DNA of 64,000 nt, taken from Pseudomonas parakoreensis (GTDB lineage Bacteria > Pseudomonadota > Gammaproteobacteria > Pseudomonadales > Pseudomonadaceae). The notes under the pieces are model-generated. The model searched no databases, had not been told where the DNA came from, and saw only the letters and a list, made by a program, of their open reading frames with translations. This document shows, piece by piece, positions 53,010 through 60,682 of the stretch. Numbering within the stretch: position 1 is the first letter of the stretch; every line of letters starts with the position of its first letter. The stretch is from positions 434,001-498,000 of the forward strand of contig NZ_BQHY01000002.1 of assembly GCF_021602155.1 (NCBI RefSeq), given 5' to 3'. The translations under genes and the position numbers were made by a program.

Positions 53010-54740
53010 TCAAGCGGCAAAAGCGCCCACTCGCAAGCGGTCGTAAGCCTGCATGTCTTCGGCATCGAGCGCGATGATGTAAGGCTCGACGGGTTTCTTG
53101 AAACTGGTCATCCGGCCGTCGTCACCCTTCTTCAGGTGGCAGTGGCAGAACCATTCGCTGTCGTTGCGCTGCGGATGATCGACGCGGTAGTGGTACAGGC
53201 CCCAGCGACTCTCGGCGCGGAACAGCGAGGCGCGCGCGGCCATTTCGGCGCAGTCGCGGATCACGCTGGTTTCCATGGCGCGCATCAATTCGTGGGCGTT
53301 GTTGGCCTTCATCTGCCCAAGGTCGCGTTCGATGTCGCTGAAGCGCTGCAAGCCGATCTGCATTTTTTTGGTCACTTTCGGCGGTTGCAGGTAGTCGTTG
53401 ACGAAGCGTCGCAGCTTGTACTCGACCTGCGCCGGAGGCAGACCGTGTTCACGATCCAGCGGCGCGTAGACCCGCGCTTTCTCTGTTTCGATCTGCACGG
53501 CGTCCAGCGTCGAGAACTCGCGCCCGGCGACGAAATCCGCCGCGTTCTGCCCGGCGAACCAGCCGTAAGTGAACGCGCCGAGCATGTAGTTATGTGGCAC
53601 GGCGGCCATGTCACCGGCCGAGTACAAACCTTTGACCGAGGTCTCGGCGCGCTCGTTGACCCACACCCCGGACGCCGAATGGCCGCTGCAAAAGCCGATC
53701 TCGGAGATGTGCATCTCGACCATCTGCGTGCGGTAATCGGTGCCGCGATTGGCGTGAAACTGGCCGCGACTCGGGCGTTCGTTGCTGTGCAGGATCTCTT
53801 CGATGTTCTGGATGGTTTCCTCGGCCAGGTGATCGAGTTTGAGAAACACCGGGCCGTTGCCGCTTTCCAGTTCCTGGTGGAACTCCCACATCATCTGCCC
53901 GCTCCAGCAGTCGCACTCGATGAAGCGTTCGCCCTTGTTGTTGGCCGTGTAGCCGCCGAGCGGGCCAGTGACGTAGGCGCAGGCCGGGCCGTTGTAATCC
54001 TTGATCAACGGGTTGATCTGGAAGCACTCGAGGTTCGCGAGTTCGGCTCCGGCGTGATAGGCCATGGCGTAGCCGTCGCCGGCATTGGTCGGGTTTTCGT
54101 AGGTGCCCATCAGGTAGCCCGAAGATGGCAGCCCCAGGCGTCCGGCCGCGCCACAGGCGAGAATCACCGCTTTGGCCTTGATCACATGGAAGTCGGCGGT
54201 GCGGCAATCGAAGCCCATCACGCCGTTGACCGTGCCCTCCTCGTCAGTCAGCAATCGGGTGCAAACGAGGCGATTGGTGATGCTCACCCGCGCCCGTTTC
54301 AACTGGCGGTAAAGGACTTTTTTGATGTCGTGCCCTTCCGGCATCGGCAGCACGTAGGCGCCCATGTGGTGGACTTTTTTCACCGCGTAATCGCCGGTCT
54401 CGTCCTTCTCGAACTTCACCCCCCAGCGATCCAGCTGTTCGATGGTTTCAAAACTGTGAGTGGCGTAGGCGAACACCGCGGCCTGATTGACGATGCCGTC
54501 GTTGGCGATGGTGATTTCCTTGGTGTACTGCTCCGGCGTCGAGTGCCCGGGGATGATCGCGTTGTTCAGGCCGTCCATGCCCATGCTGATCGCGCCGCTG
54601 CGCTTGACGTTGGCCTTGTCCACCAGCAACACGCGCAAATCACGGTTCTTTTCTTTGGCCTTGATCGCCGCCATCGGCCCGGCAGTGCCGCCGCCGATCA
54701 CAACGATGTCGTATTCCTGCTCCAACGTGTTGCGCGTCAT
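53010..54740 (-). CDS. FAD flavoprotein of the fumarate reductase/APS reductase alpha family (AsfA-like)
   Basis: 576 aa. FAD-binding N-terminus YDIVVIGGGTAGPMAAIKAKEKN, then VDKANVKRSGAISMGMDGLNNA, SGYLMGTYENPTNAGDGYAMAYHAGA, GLYSAGDMAAVPHNYMLGAFTYGWFAGQNAADF and a helical C-terminal domain (EMAARASLFRAESRWGLYHYR). These features match the AprA/SdhA superfamily. With an adjacent AprB-like ferredoxin it recalls the asfAB pair needed for arylsulfonate desulfurisation in P. putida S-313. That comparison is from memory, so the substrate remains inferred; no signal peptide, so cytoplasmic. Confidence 0.88.
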   Translation of the reverse strand: MTRNTLEQEYDIVVIGGGTAGPMAAIKAKEKNRDLRVLLVDKANVKRSGAISMGMDGLNNAIIPGHSTPEQYTKEITIANDGIVNQAAVFAYATHSFETIEQLDRWGVKFEKDETGDYAVKKVHHMGAYVLPMPEGHDIKKVLYRQLKRARVSITNRLVCTRLLTDEEGTVNGVMGFDCRTADFHVIKAKAVILACGAAGRLGLPSSGYLMGTYENPTNAGDGYAMAYHAGAELANLECFQINPLIKDYNGPACAYVTGPLGGYTANNKGERFIECDCWSGQMMWEFHQELESGNGPVFLKLDHLAEETIQNIEEILHSNERPSRGQFHANRGTDYRTQMVEMHISEIGFCSGHSASGVWVNERAETSVKGLYSAGDMAAVPHNYMLGAFTYGWFAGQNAADFVAGREFSTLDAVQIETEKARVYAPLDREHGLPPAQVEYKLRRFVNDYLQPPKVTKKMQIGLQRFSDIERDLGQMKANNAHELMRAMETSVIRDCAEMAARASLFRAESRWGLYHYRVDHPQRNDSEWFCHCHLKKGDDGRMTSFKKPVEPYIIALDAEDMQAYDRLRVGAFAA

Positions 54741-55489
54741 GCCTGCTCCCCTTTTTGCCGGTCGATCCGCAAGCGGTACTGGAACGCATCGCCACGGTAG
54801 TAAAGGTGTTCGAAGTCCAGCGGCTGGCCGTCGGCGTCGTGGGTCAGGCGCTCAATGCGCATGATGGGCGAGCCGGCTTCGACGTTCAGCGCCTGGGTCA
54901 AATCGCTGTCGGCCAGTACCGCGTCGATCGCCAGATCCGCGTGGCCGAGGGCAATGCCGCAGTCGTTTTCCAGAATCAGGAAGATGTCGCGCGTCACCAG
55001 ATCCGCCTTCTCCAGGCGCTCGCCGATGGCTTTGGGCAGGTAGGTGATTTCCAGCGAAATCGGTTCACGGTTGATCAGGCGGACGCGTTTGATCTGCGCC
55101 ACAGTCTCGCCTTCCGCGACCTGCAGGCGCTCGGCCACGCGTTTGTCGGCAGGGATGAATTTGAAGCTGCGCAGGCGGTTGATCACCTCGTAACCGCGCC
55201 CGGTCATGGACTCGGCGAGGCCTTGCAGGCTGCTGACGTTCTGGAAGGTTTTCGGCTTGGCGACGAACGTGCCTTTGCCGTGGATCTTGAAGATCAGCCC
55301 TTCTTTCTGCAGATCGCCCAGTGCCTGACGCACGGTAATGCGGCTGACTTTGAACAGCGCGCCGAGCTCGCTTTCGGAAGGCATTTGGCTGTCTTGCGGG
55401 TATTCGCCGTCAAGAATGCGGGCGCGCAGCACGTCGCGCAGTTGCGTGTGCAGCGGGACACTTGCCAGGGACAGTACGTTATCGGTCAT
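54737..55489 (-). CDS. GntR-family (UTRA domain) regulator of the flavoprotein/ABC operon
   Basis: 250 aa from the ATG at 55489; an in-frame ATG at 55507 lies inside the operator and lacks a ribosome binding site. HutC-type: winged helix PLHTQLRDVLRARILDGEYPQDSQMPSESELGALFKVSRITVRQALGDLQKEGLIFKIHGKGTFVA, then a UTRA ligand domain (LVTRDIFLILENDCGIALGHADLAIDA). First gene of the operon, overlapping the flavoprotein gene by 4 bp, with operator palindromes just upstream, so it is probably an autorepressor released by a small effector. Confidence 0.9.
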   Translation of the reverse strand: MTDNVLSLASVPLHTQLRDVLRARILDGEYPQDSQMPSESELGALFKVSRITVRQALGDLQKEGLIFKIHGKGTFVAKPKTFQNVSSLQGLAESMTGRGYEVINRLRSFKFIPADKRVAERLQVAEGETVAQIKRVRLINREPISLEITYLPKAIGERLEKADLVTRDIFLILENDCGIALGHADLAIDAVLADSDLTQALNVEAGSPIMRIERLTHDADGQPLDFEHLYYRGDAFQYRLRIDRQKGEQA

Positions 55490-55502
55490 CACGGAATCAC
55501 TT

Positions 55503-55542
55503 GTCATAACGAGTTATGACGTGATCTTAGAGACGTTATGAC
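55503..55542. promoter_or_regulatory. GntR operator: GTCATAAC palindrome plus a third half-site
   Basis: GTCATAACGAGTTATGAC (55503-55520) is a perfect 8 bp inverted repeat with a 2 bp centre, and the half-site GTTATGAC recurs at 55535-55542. It sits directly upstream of the GntR start codon. Confidence 0.7.
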
Positions 55543-55593
55543 AAGCTTGAGAAATATTGTTTGGGCATAACCTTAGACGCGCTGTTGAAAAGC

Positions 55594-55675
55594 AAAGATC
55601 GCAGCCGTCGGCAGCTCCTACAGTTTGAAAATGCGATCCCCTGTAGGAGCTGCCGAAGGCTGCGATCTTTTGACT
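55594..55675. repeat. REP pair, outward-facing orientation
   Basis: AAAGATCGCAGCCGTCGGCA and GTAGGAGCTGCCGAAGGCTG copies with the CTCCTACAG ends at the centre. It sits between the GntR operon promoter and the end of the oxidoreductase gene, and its right edge touches that gene's stop. Confidence 0.85.
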
Positions 55676-56641
55676 TTAGCGTTTGAGGATCTGGTCCATC
55701 ACCCAGTCGGTCTTGACGGCTTGCTCGGCGACGGCCGGATGCTGCGAATCCCCCCGAATATGCGCATTCATACCGAGCACGTGGTGCCACTGAATGTGCT
55801 CGTGATGCGGGATCTCCAGGCTGATCTGCTCATCGGCGAATAGCTGCACCGGATGCTCGTCAAACACGGAGAACGCGATGCGCCCCTGATTGCCGATTAT
55901 TTCCACCCGGTCCTCGCGCCGATCCGCGACAAAACTCCAACAGCCCATGCCCAGTGCTCCAGAGGCGAAGCGCCAACTGGCACTGACCGCGTCTTCCGCC
56001 GCATACAACCCGGCTTGCCGGGCGGTGAAACCGGCGACTTCAACGATGTCGCCGACCAGGTACTGGAACAGGTCGAAACCATGGCTGGCCAGATCGGCAA
56101 AGTAGCCGCCACCGGCCACGCTCGGGTCGGTTCGCCAATTGGCGCTACCGTCCAGATCCGCTGCCGAGGGGGCTTTGGTCAGCGTCCAGCTCAGGTGTCG
56201 TACCTCACCGATGCGGCCCTGCGCCAGCCATTGCCGCACTTGAGCAAAACGCGGCAACGACCGGCGGTAGTAGGAAACGAACAGGTGCAGACCGGCGTCG
56301 GCAAACGCCTGCTGCATCTCGCGGCTTTGCCCGGCGTTGAGCGCCATCGGTTTTTCGACGCAGCAATGCTTGCCGGCGGCAGCGACTTTCAGGCTGTAGG
56401 CGTGGTGGCTGTCGGGTGGCGTGGCGATGTACACCGCGTCCACCTCGGGGTCGTTGATCAGCGCATCGACATCGGTGCAGATCCGGGCGATGCCATGGCG
56501 CGCCGCGTAATCGCTCACCGCTTCGAGGCGCCGGCCCATCACCGCCACCAGCGCTGAACCCGGGGCCTTGTAGAAGGCCGGCCCGCTCTTGCGCTCGGCG
56601 ACGCTGCCGCAGCCGATCATGCCCCAACGCACCACGTCCAT
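55676..56641 (-). CDS. Gfo/Idh/MocA-family oxidoreductase
   Basis: 321 aa from the ATG at 56641 (GGAGGG seven bases upstream; a TTG two codons earlier is rejected). NAD(P)-binding N-terminus VRWGMIGCGSVAERKSGPAFYKAPGSALVAVMGR, catalytic-region EKPMALNAGQSREM with the EKP motif, and a C-terminal alpha/beta domain. These enzymes oxidise or reduce sugars, inositols or related compounds; substrate unknown. 27 bp downstream of the second DyP gene, so co-transcribed. Confidence 0.9.
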   Translation of the reverse strand: MDVVRWGMIGCGSVAERKSGPAFYKAPGSALVAVMGRRLEAVSDYAARHGIARICTDVDALINDPEVDAVYIATPPDSHHAYSLKVAAAGKHCCVEKPMALNAGQSREMQQAFADAGLHLFVSYYRRSLPRFAQVRQWLAQGRIGEVRHLSWTLTKAPSAADLDGSANWRTDPSVAGGGYFADLASHGFDLFQYLVGDIVEVAGFTARQAGLYAAEDAVSASWRFASGALGMGCWSFVADRREDRVEIIGNQGRIAFSVFDEHPVQLFADEQISLEIPHHEHIQWHHVLGMNAHIRGDSQHPAVAEQAVKTDWVMDQILKR

Positions 56642-56668
56642 GGTCAAACCCTCCGTGCTTGCAAAACC

Positions 56669-57556
56669 TCAGCCCAGGCGCAGCGCGCGCAGATCGAGGT
56701 GGCCGTCCTTGATGGGCGGGCACCAGTAATAGCCGCCGGTAATCGGTCGGCTGATGCGGTACAGACCATCAGCGATACCGTCTTCCAGACCGCTCATGCG
56801 CCGCAGTTGCGCCTCGAAGGCGTCCAGCGAGAACCCGAAGGCGAGGAACATCAGACCGGCCCGGTCACCTTCAATCCATGGCATCGAACGGCGCACGACG
56901 AAGGCTTCGGGGGCGAAGCTTTCCTGGGCGGTGCGTTTGACGTGGGCAGAGACTGGCGCATCGTCGATCTCTTCGTTGTCGCTCAGGCGACGGCCCATGA
57001 TGTTGTCTTTGTCTTCGCCGGACAATTGATGAAAACCCTTGAGGTCGTGCTGCCACTGCTGGATCGCGGCGAAGCTGCCGCCGACCAGACCTTCTGCGCC
57101 CTCGCCCAACAAGGCTGCAGCGATGGCGGCTTCGTCGTGCGGGTTTTCGGTGCCGTCTTCGTAGCCGGTCAGGTCATGGCCGTCCTTGTGGCGGAAGGCT
57201 TCCTGCCTGTCGACCAGGCGCAGCGCCGGGGCCAGTGCGGCCTCGACGGCGTTGCAGCGGTTGAGCAGTTCGCCACGGTCGTCACCATGCAGCCAGACCC
57301 ACAGCGCGTGCTGGGTAGAGGGGTTTTCCACGCCGACGCCGGTCATGGCCGGGAAGCTGCGCAGTCCATCAATCTGTACGTTCAGCGCCTTGGTCAGGGA
57401 TTCACCAAAACCGACCACCGCCGACTTGCCGTCCACCAGGCTCAGCAGGTTGTCGATCGCCTGCGGCAGTGCTTCAACCGACGCCAGGGCGAAAAACAGG
57501 TGGCGCGCTTGTGCAGGAACGGGGGTGGCGAGAATGCCCGGCTGGTAGTAACTCAT
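56669..57556 (-). CDS. DyP-type haem peroxidase (second, YfeX-like)
   Basis: 295 aa, AAGGAG upstream of the ATG. DyP motif in HDLTGYEDGTENPHDEAAI, SEAMTGV-like region SFPAMTGVGVENPSTQ, the haem-proximal region FAPEAFVVRRSMPWIEGDRAGLMFLAFG and GGYYWCPPIKDG near the C-terminus. No signal or Tat sequence, so cytoplasmic. It differs clearly from the DyP protein at 16730 (GYEDGTENP against GFVDGTENP), so the two are separate subgroups, not recent duplicates. Confidence 0.9.
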   Translation of the reverse strand: MSYYQPGILATPVPAQARHLFFALASVEALPQAIDNLLSLVDGKSAVVGFGESLTKALNVQIDGLRSFPAMTGVGVENPSTQHALWVWLHGDDRGELLNRCNAVEAALAPALRLVDRQEAFRHKDGHDLTGYEDGTENPHDEAAIAAALLGEGAEGLVGGSFAAIQQWQHDLKGFHQLSGEDKDNIMGRRLSDNEEIDDAPVSAHVKRTAQESFAPEAFVVRRSMPWIEGDRAGLMFLAFGFSLDAFEAQLRRMSGLEDGIADGLYRISRPITGGYYWCPPIKDGHLDLRALRLG

Positions 57557-57619
57557 GTGAACTCCTTGGGAAAGTGCGCGGGAGTTTACCTGTAGCCGGA
57601 GGGTTTGTGGGGGCTCTGA

Positions 57620-57700
57620 AAGTCAAAAGATCGCAGCCTTCGGCAGCTCCTACACCGATCCCTGTAGGAGCTGCCGAAGGCTGCGATCTTTTGATCTTCA
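57620..57700. repeat. REP pair, outward-facing orientation
   Basis: AAAGATCGCAGCCTTCGGCA and its inverted copy; its right end lies in the last codons and stop region of the AraC gene. Confidence 0.86.
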
Positions 57701-58750
57701 GAGAGTTACGATGCTCTCCTGCCGCCACGCACTCGGGCTCATCCCGGTCCAGCGCTTGAACGCCCGGCGAAAACTGCGCACGTCGCTGTAGCCGACTTCT
57801 TCGGTGATGCGTTCAATCGGCATGTCCGGATTGGCCAACAGACTCAGGGTCCGCGCCTGCCGCACCTGTTCCAGCAGCGCTTCGAAGGTCAGTGCGTGCT
57901 CGGTGAGGCGCCGGCGCAAAGTGCGGCTGCTCATGTTCAAGTCGCCGGCGATTTTTTCGATATGGCTGCCCCGGCTCAGATCCCGGGCAATCGCCCGTTC
58001 CACCGCCTGAATCAAATCGAGTTTCTGGTGCACCTGCGCCGCTTCCAGCTCCAGCAAGGCAACCGCCTGGCGCAGCGCCAGCGAATGATGATTGGGCAAG
58101 TTGACGTCCAGCCACTGAACATCGATCAGCATGCGATTGTGCAGACAACCGAAACGCACATCGGGCCCGAGCAAGCGGTGATATTCGCTCAGGTAATCCG
58201 GCGCGGCGTGCACAAACTCCACGGCAATCGGCTTGAATTCACTGCCGGCCAAGGCCCGGCCATACACCAGCAGGCTGGCAAAGAATTCTTCGACGGCGAA
58301 CACCTGAACCTCGGCGAACGGCAAGCGGCACTCGGCGTCGAGGTGCACCTGATCACCCGCCACATCGACGCTGGACACCACGATCCCGCCGGAGGTGTGC
58401 TGATGGCGGATGCCGAGGGTAAAGGCATCACGCAAGGTCTTGCACAGCGACAGCACATGCCCGAGCAGCCCCAGCGTACCCAGCACATTCTGCGCGCCGA
58501 CCCACAACCCCAAACCCTGATTGGGCAACACTTTGAGCGCGCGCTGAATCATTGCCACAGCCTGGCGATAGGAAATCCGTTGCGCCGGATCCTGCAGATC
58601 ATCGAGGGTGAAGCCCAGGCCACGGCACAGGCTTTGGGGGTCGATGCCTTTGTTGTGCACGACTTCGGCGAGGGTTTGCAGGAGGAATGGCGAGACCAGC
58701 GCCAATTCAAAAGTGGGGTCTTGGACTTTTACGTTCATGGGGGCTGACAT
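57698..58750 (-). CDS. AraC-family transcriptional regulator (OruR/ArgR-like N-terminal domain)
   Basis: 350 aa. N-terminal arabinose-binding-like domain (LVSPFLLQTLAEVVHNKGIDPQSLCRGLGF, ISYRQAVAMIQRALKVLPNQGLGLWVG) and a C-terminal AraC domain with HIEKIAGDLNMSSRTLRRRLTEHALTFEALLEQVR and PIERITEEVGYSDVRSFRRAFKRWTGMSP. Divergent from the SphA-like gene at 58949 (198 bp apart), its likely target. A second ATG four codons in (58738) is possible. Confidence 0.9.
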   Translation of the reverse strand: MSAPMNVKVQDPTFELALVSPFLLQTLAEVVHNKGIDPQSLCRGLGFTLDDLQDPAQRISYRQAVAMIQRALKVLPNQGLGLWVGAQNVLGTLGLLGHVLSLCKTLRDAFTLGIRHQHTSGGIVVSSVDVAGDQVHLDAECRLPFAEVQVFAVEEFFASLLVYGRALAGSEFKPIAVEFVHAAPDYLSEYHRLLGPDVRFGCLHNRMLIDVQWLDVNLPNHHSLALRQAVALLELEAAQVHQKLDLIQAVERAIARDLSRGSHIEKIAGDLNMSSRTLRRRLTEHALTFEALLEQVRQARTLSLLANPDMPIERITEEVGYSDVRSFRRAFKRWTGMSPSAWRQESIVTL

Positions 58751-58948
58751 TCCGGATCACGCTTGATTGTTATTTTTGTTACCGGTTATGTCGAAGGAAG
58801 TTAGCACAGGGTTGGCCGACTGTCCGCAGAAGTCCCCCTAACTGTCCGCCAATACCCTGCCCCGTCGGGCCTCTAGCGCTTATTTCTATGGTGCCGGACG
58901 TTTCGCGTACCGGCGCCACGTCCCACCACAATAATAATGAGGACAGCC

Positions 58949-59896
58949 ATGAGCCCGAACCGCGCCACTTTTCCCTTGCGTCTGGCACTGACTTTGCTCG
59001 GTTGCACCGCGTCCCTGTCGGCCCTGGCCACCGAAGCCGGCGTCGACAACATCGGCCCCGGCACCGACGGGTTCTTCATGCTGCCGCTGGAAGTCGACAG
59101 CCTTCCGGAGAACATGGTCGCGTTCAACCTTTACTACAACCATTACAAGTCGACCAAGCTCAACATCAGCTCGTTGGGCGGCAAGGTGCCGAATGTCGAT
59201 ATCGAATCCACGGCGGTCATTCCGCGCATCGATTACCTGAGCCCGGTACGCGTGTTCGGTGGACGCCTGGCCGGCTACATCGCCCAGCCCTGGTTGAAGC
59301 AGGAAGTGTCGGTATTCGGTCTCAGCGATACTCGCGAAGGCATGGGCGACACCACGATTGCACCGATCATCCTGTGGGACATGGGCAAGAACCTGACCCT
59401 CGGCGCCGCCCTGGAAATCACGGTGCCCACCGGTGAATACAGCGTCGATCGGCTGGCCAATACCAGCAACAATTTCTACACCTACAAGCCGCTGTTCTCG
59501 TTCACCTGGCTGCCGACCGACAAGACCGAGGTGTCACTCAAGACCACCTACAGCTTCAACGAAAAGAACAAGGACACCGACTACAAGTCCGGACAGATTT
59601 TCCACTTCGATTATTCGGCCAGTTACAAGATCACCGACGATGTGATGCTCGGTATCAACGGCTATTACCTCAAGCAAACCACCGACGACAAACAGTACGG
59701 CCACACCGTGCAATTCGCCGGGCAGGATGTGGACGACGGCGTGCGCGGCCAGGTCTTCGCGATTGGCCCGGCGTTGCACTTCACCTTCCTCAAATACGCC
59801 AGCGCGGAGATTCGCTGGGCCAAGGAATTTGACGTGGAGAACCGGCCGGAAGGCGACATGCTCTGGGCCAAGGTCAGCATCCCCTACGCCTTCTGA
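58949..59896 (+). CDS. SphA-family outer membrane protein (phenol MetA degradation-type)
   Basis: 315 aa from the ATG at 58949 (GAGG six bases upstream; four codons of longer frame rejected). Signal peptide (LALTLLGCTASLSALA) then GTDGFFMLPLEVDSLPENMVAFNLYYNHYKSTK and beta-barrel strands ending in SIPYAF. This is the SphA/MetA-pathway family, which binds or transports hydrophobic or sphingosine-like compounds across the outer membrane. Regulated, presumably, by the divergent AraC protein. Confidence 0.86.
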   Translation: MSPNRATFPLRLALTLLGCTASLSALATEAGVDNIGPGTDGFFMLPLEVDSLPENMVAFNLYYNHYKSTKLNISSLGGKVPNVDIESTAVIPRIDYLSPVRVFGGRLAGYIAQPWLKQEVSVFGLSDTREGMGDTTIAPIILWDMGKNLTLGAALEITVPTGEYSVDRLANTSNNFYTYKPLFSFTWLPTDKTEVSLKTTYSFNEKNKDTDYKSGQIFHFDYSASYKITDDVMLGINGYYLKQTTDDKQYGHTVQFAGQDVDDGVRGQVFAIGPALHFTFLKYASAEIRWAKEFDVENRPEGDMLWAKVSIPYAF

Positions 59897-59903
59897 CCTC
59901 GAC

Positions 59904-59987
59904 CTGCAGGAGCTGCCGCAGGCTGCGATCTTTTGACTTTGGTTTACAAGCCAGATCAAAAGATCGCAGCCTGCGGCAGCTCCTACA
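59904..59987. repeat. REP pair (CAGGAGCTGCCGCAGGC type), inverted
   Basis: CAGGAGCTGCCGCAGGCTGC...GATCTTTTGACTTT and an inverted copy about 15 bp apart, directly after the SphA-like gene. Confidence 0.87.
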
Positions 59988-60032
59988 CAGACGGCGGTGT
60001 TGTGGAGGAATCCGATGACAACGTGCGTCGAT

Positions 60033-60054
60033 TTTCCCTTATGGGCAAGGGAAA
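60033..60054 (+). promoter_or_regulatory. Candidate toxin-antitoxin operator
   Basis: Perfect inverted repeat TTTCCCTT-N6-AAGGGAAA in the 180 bp leader of the toxin-antitoxin pair, about 115 bp before the antitoxin start. No other protein-binding palindrome is seen there. Confidence 0.45.
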
Positions 60055-60167
60055 CGTCTGACATCTTTCCCGCCAGCGCTTCGGGATACTGCGCACTTCG
60101 TCTTGCCAGTGACGACAGCGAGCCACATCCCCCCTTAGACTGCTTCACATTGATCATGGAGGTCACT

Positions 60168-60359
60168 ATGAGCGCCGAACTTTCCTCTATCGTTTCAGAC
60201 TTCGAAACCCCAGAGCAGGCCGCCAGCTATGATCGCTGGTTCCGGGCACAGGTACAGGCCTCGATGGATGATCCGCGGCCCAACATCCCCCACGAGCAGG
60301 TGATGGCCGAAATGCGCGCCCTCATCGAATCGAAACTCAACAAAAACAGTGCGGGTTGA
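60168..60359 (+). CDS. PaaA2-like antitoxin
   Basis: 63 aa from the ATG at 60168 (GGAGG six bases upstream). It matches the stability-determinant/PaaA2 antitoxin pattern: SSIVSDFETPEQAASYDRWF, ASMDDPRPNIPHEQVMAEMR. These antitoxins are intrinsically disordered with short preformed helices and neutralise ParE2/RelE-fold toxins. The reading frame upstream of this start has no family similarity. It overlaps the toxin gene by 11 bp. Confidence 0.85.
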   Translation: MSAELSSIVSDFETPEQAASYDRWFRAQVQASMDDPRPNIPHEQVMAEMRALIESKLNKNSAG

Positions 60360-60618
60360 CTGGCGACCTGAAGCTCGCACTCAACTCTGGCAAACCCTGA
60401 ACTACATCGCTGACCGTAACGCCGTGGCGGCCAGTCAACTGAACGCCGCCATCGAAGCGGCTACCTCCGCCCTCCCACTTCACCCCTACCTTTATCGCTT
60501 CGGCAAGGTCGCCGGTACATGGGAAATCGTTGTCCATCCCAACTATGTCGTGGTTTATCGGGTGACCGACCGGATCGAGATTCTCAACCTTTTGCACGCT
60601 CGACAGGCGTATCCCTAA
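60349..60618 (+). CDS. ParE/RelE-family toxin (ParE2-like)
   Basis: 89 aa from a GTG at 60349. RelE/ParE fold with VDWRPEARTQLWQTLNYIADRNAVAASQLNAAIEAA, RFGKVAGTWEIVVHPNYVVVYRVTDRIEILNLLHARQAYP. The C-terminal VVYRV...L.VLHARQ block is typical of ParE gyrase poisons. Translationally coupled to the antitoxin. The three-gene E. coli paaR2-paaA2-parE2 system has a regulator that is absent here. Confidence 0.87.
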   Translation: MRVDWRPEARTQLWQTLNYIADRNAVAASQLNAAIEAATSALPLHPYLYRFGKVAGTWEIVVHPNYVVVYRVTDRIEILNLLHARQAYP

Positions 60619-60634
60619 GCCTTCCGCTCCACAC

Positions 60635-60661
60635 AAAAAAAGGGCGACCCACCGGCCGCCC
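60635..60661 (-). terminator. Rho-independent terminator of the haemagglutinin gene
   Basis: On the minus strand GGGCGGCC-GGTG-GGTCGCCC (8 bp stem with one G-T pair) followed by seven T. About 20 bp after the exoprotein stop. Confidence 0.85.
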
Positions 60662-60682
60662 AAAGTACTGCACGAGAGTCCT

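Noticed and set aside
52983-54800. 605-codon plus-strand open frame over the flavoprotein gene
   Set aside because: Antisense shadow of the FAD flavoprotein; no ribosome binding site and no recognisable domain.
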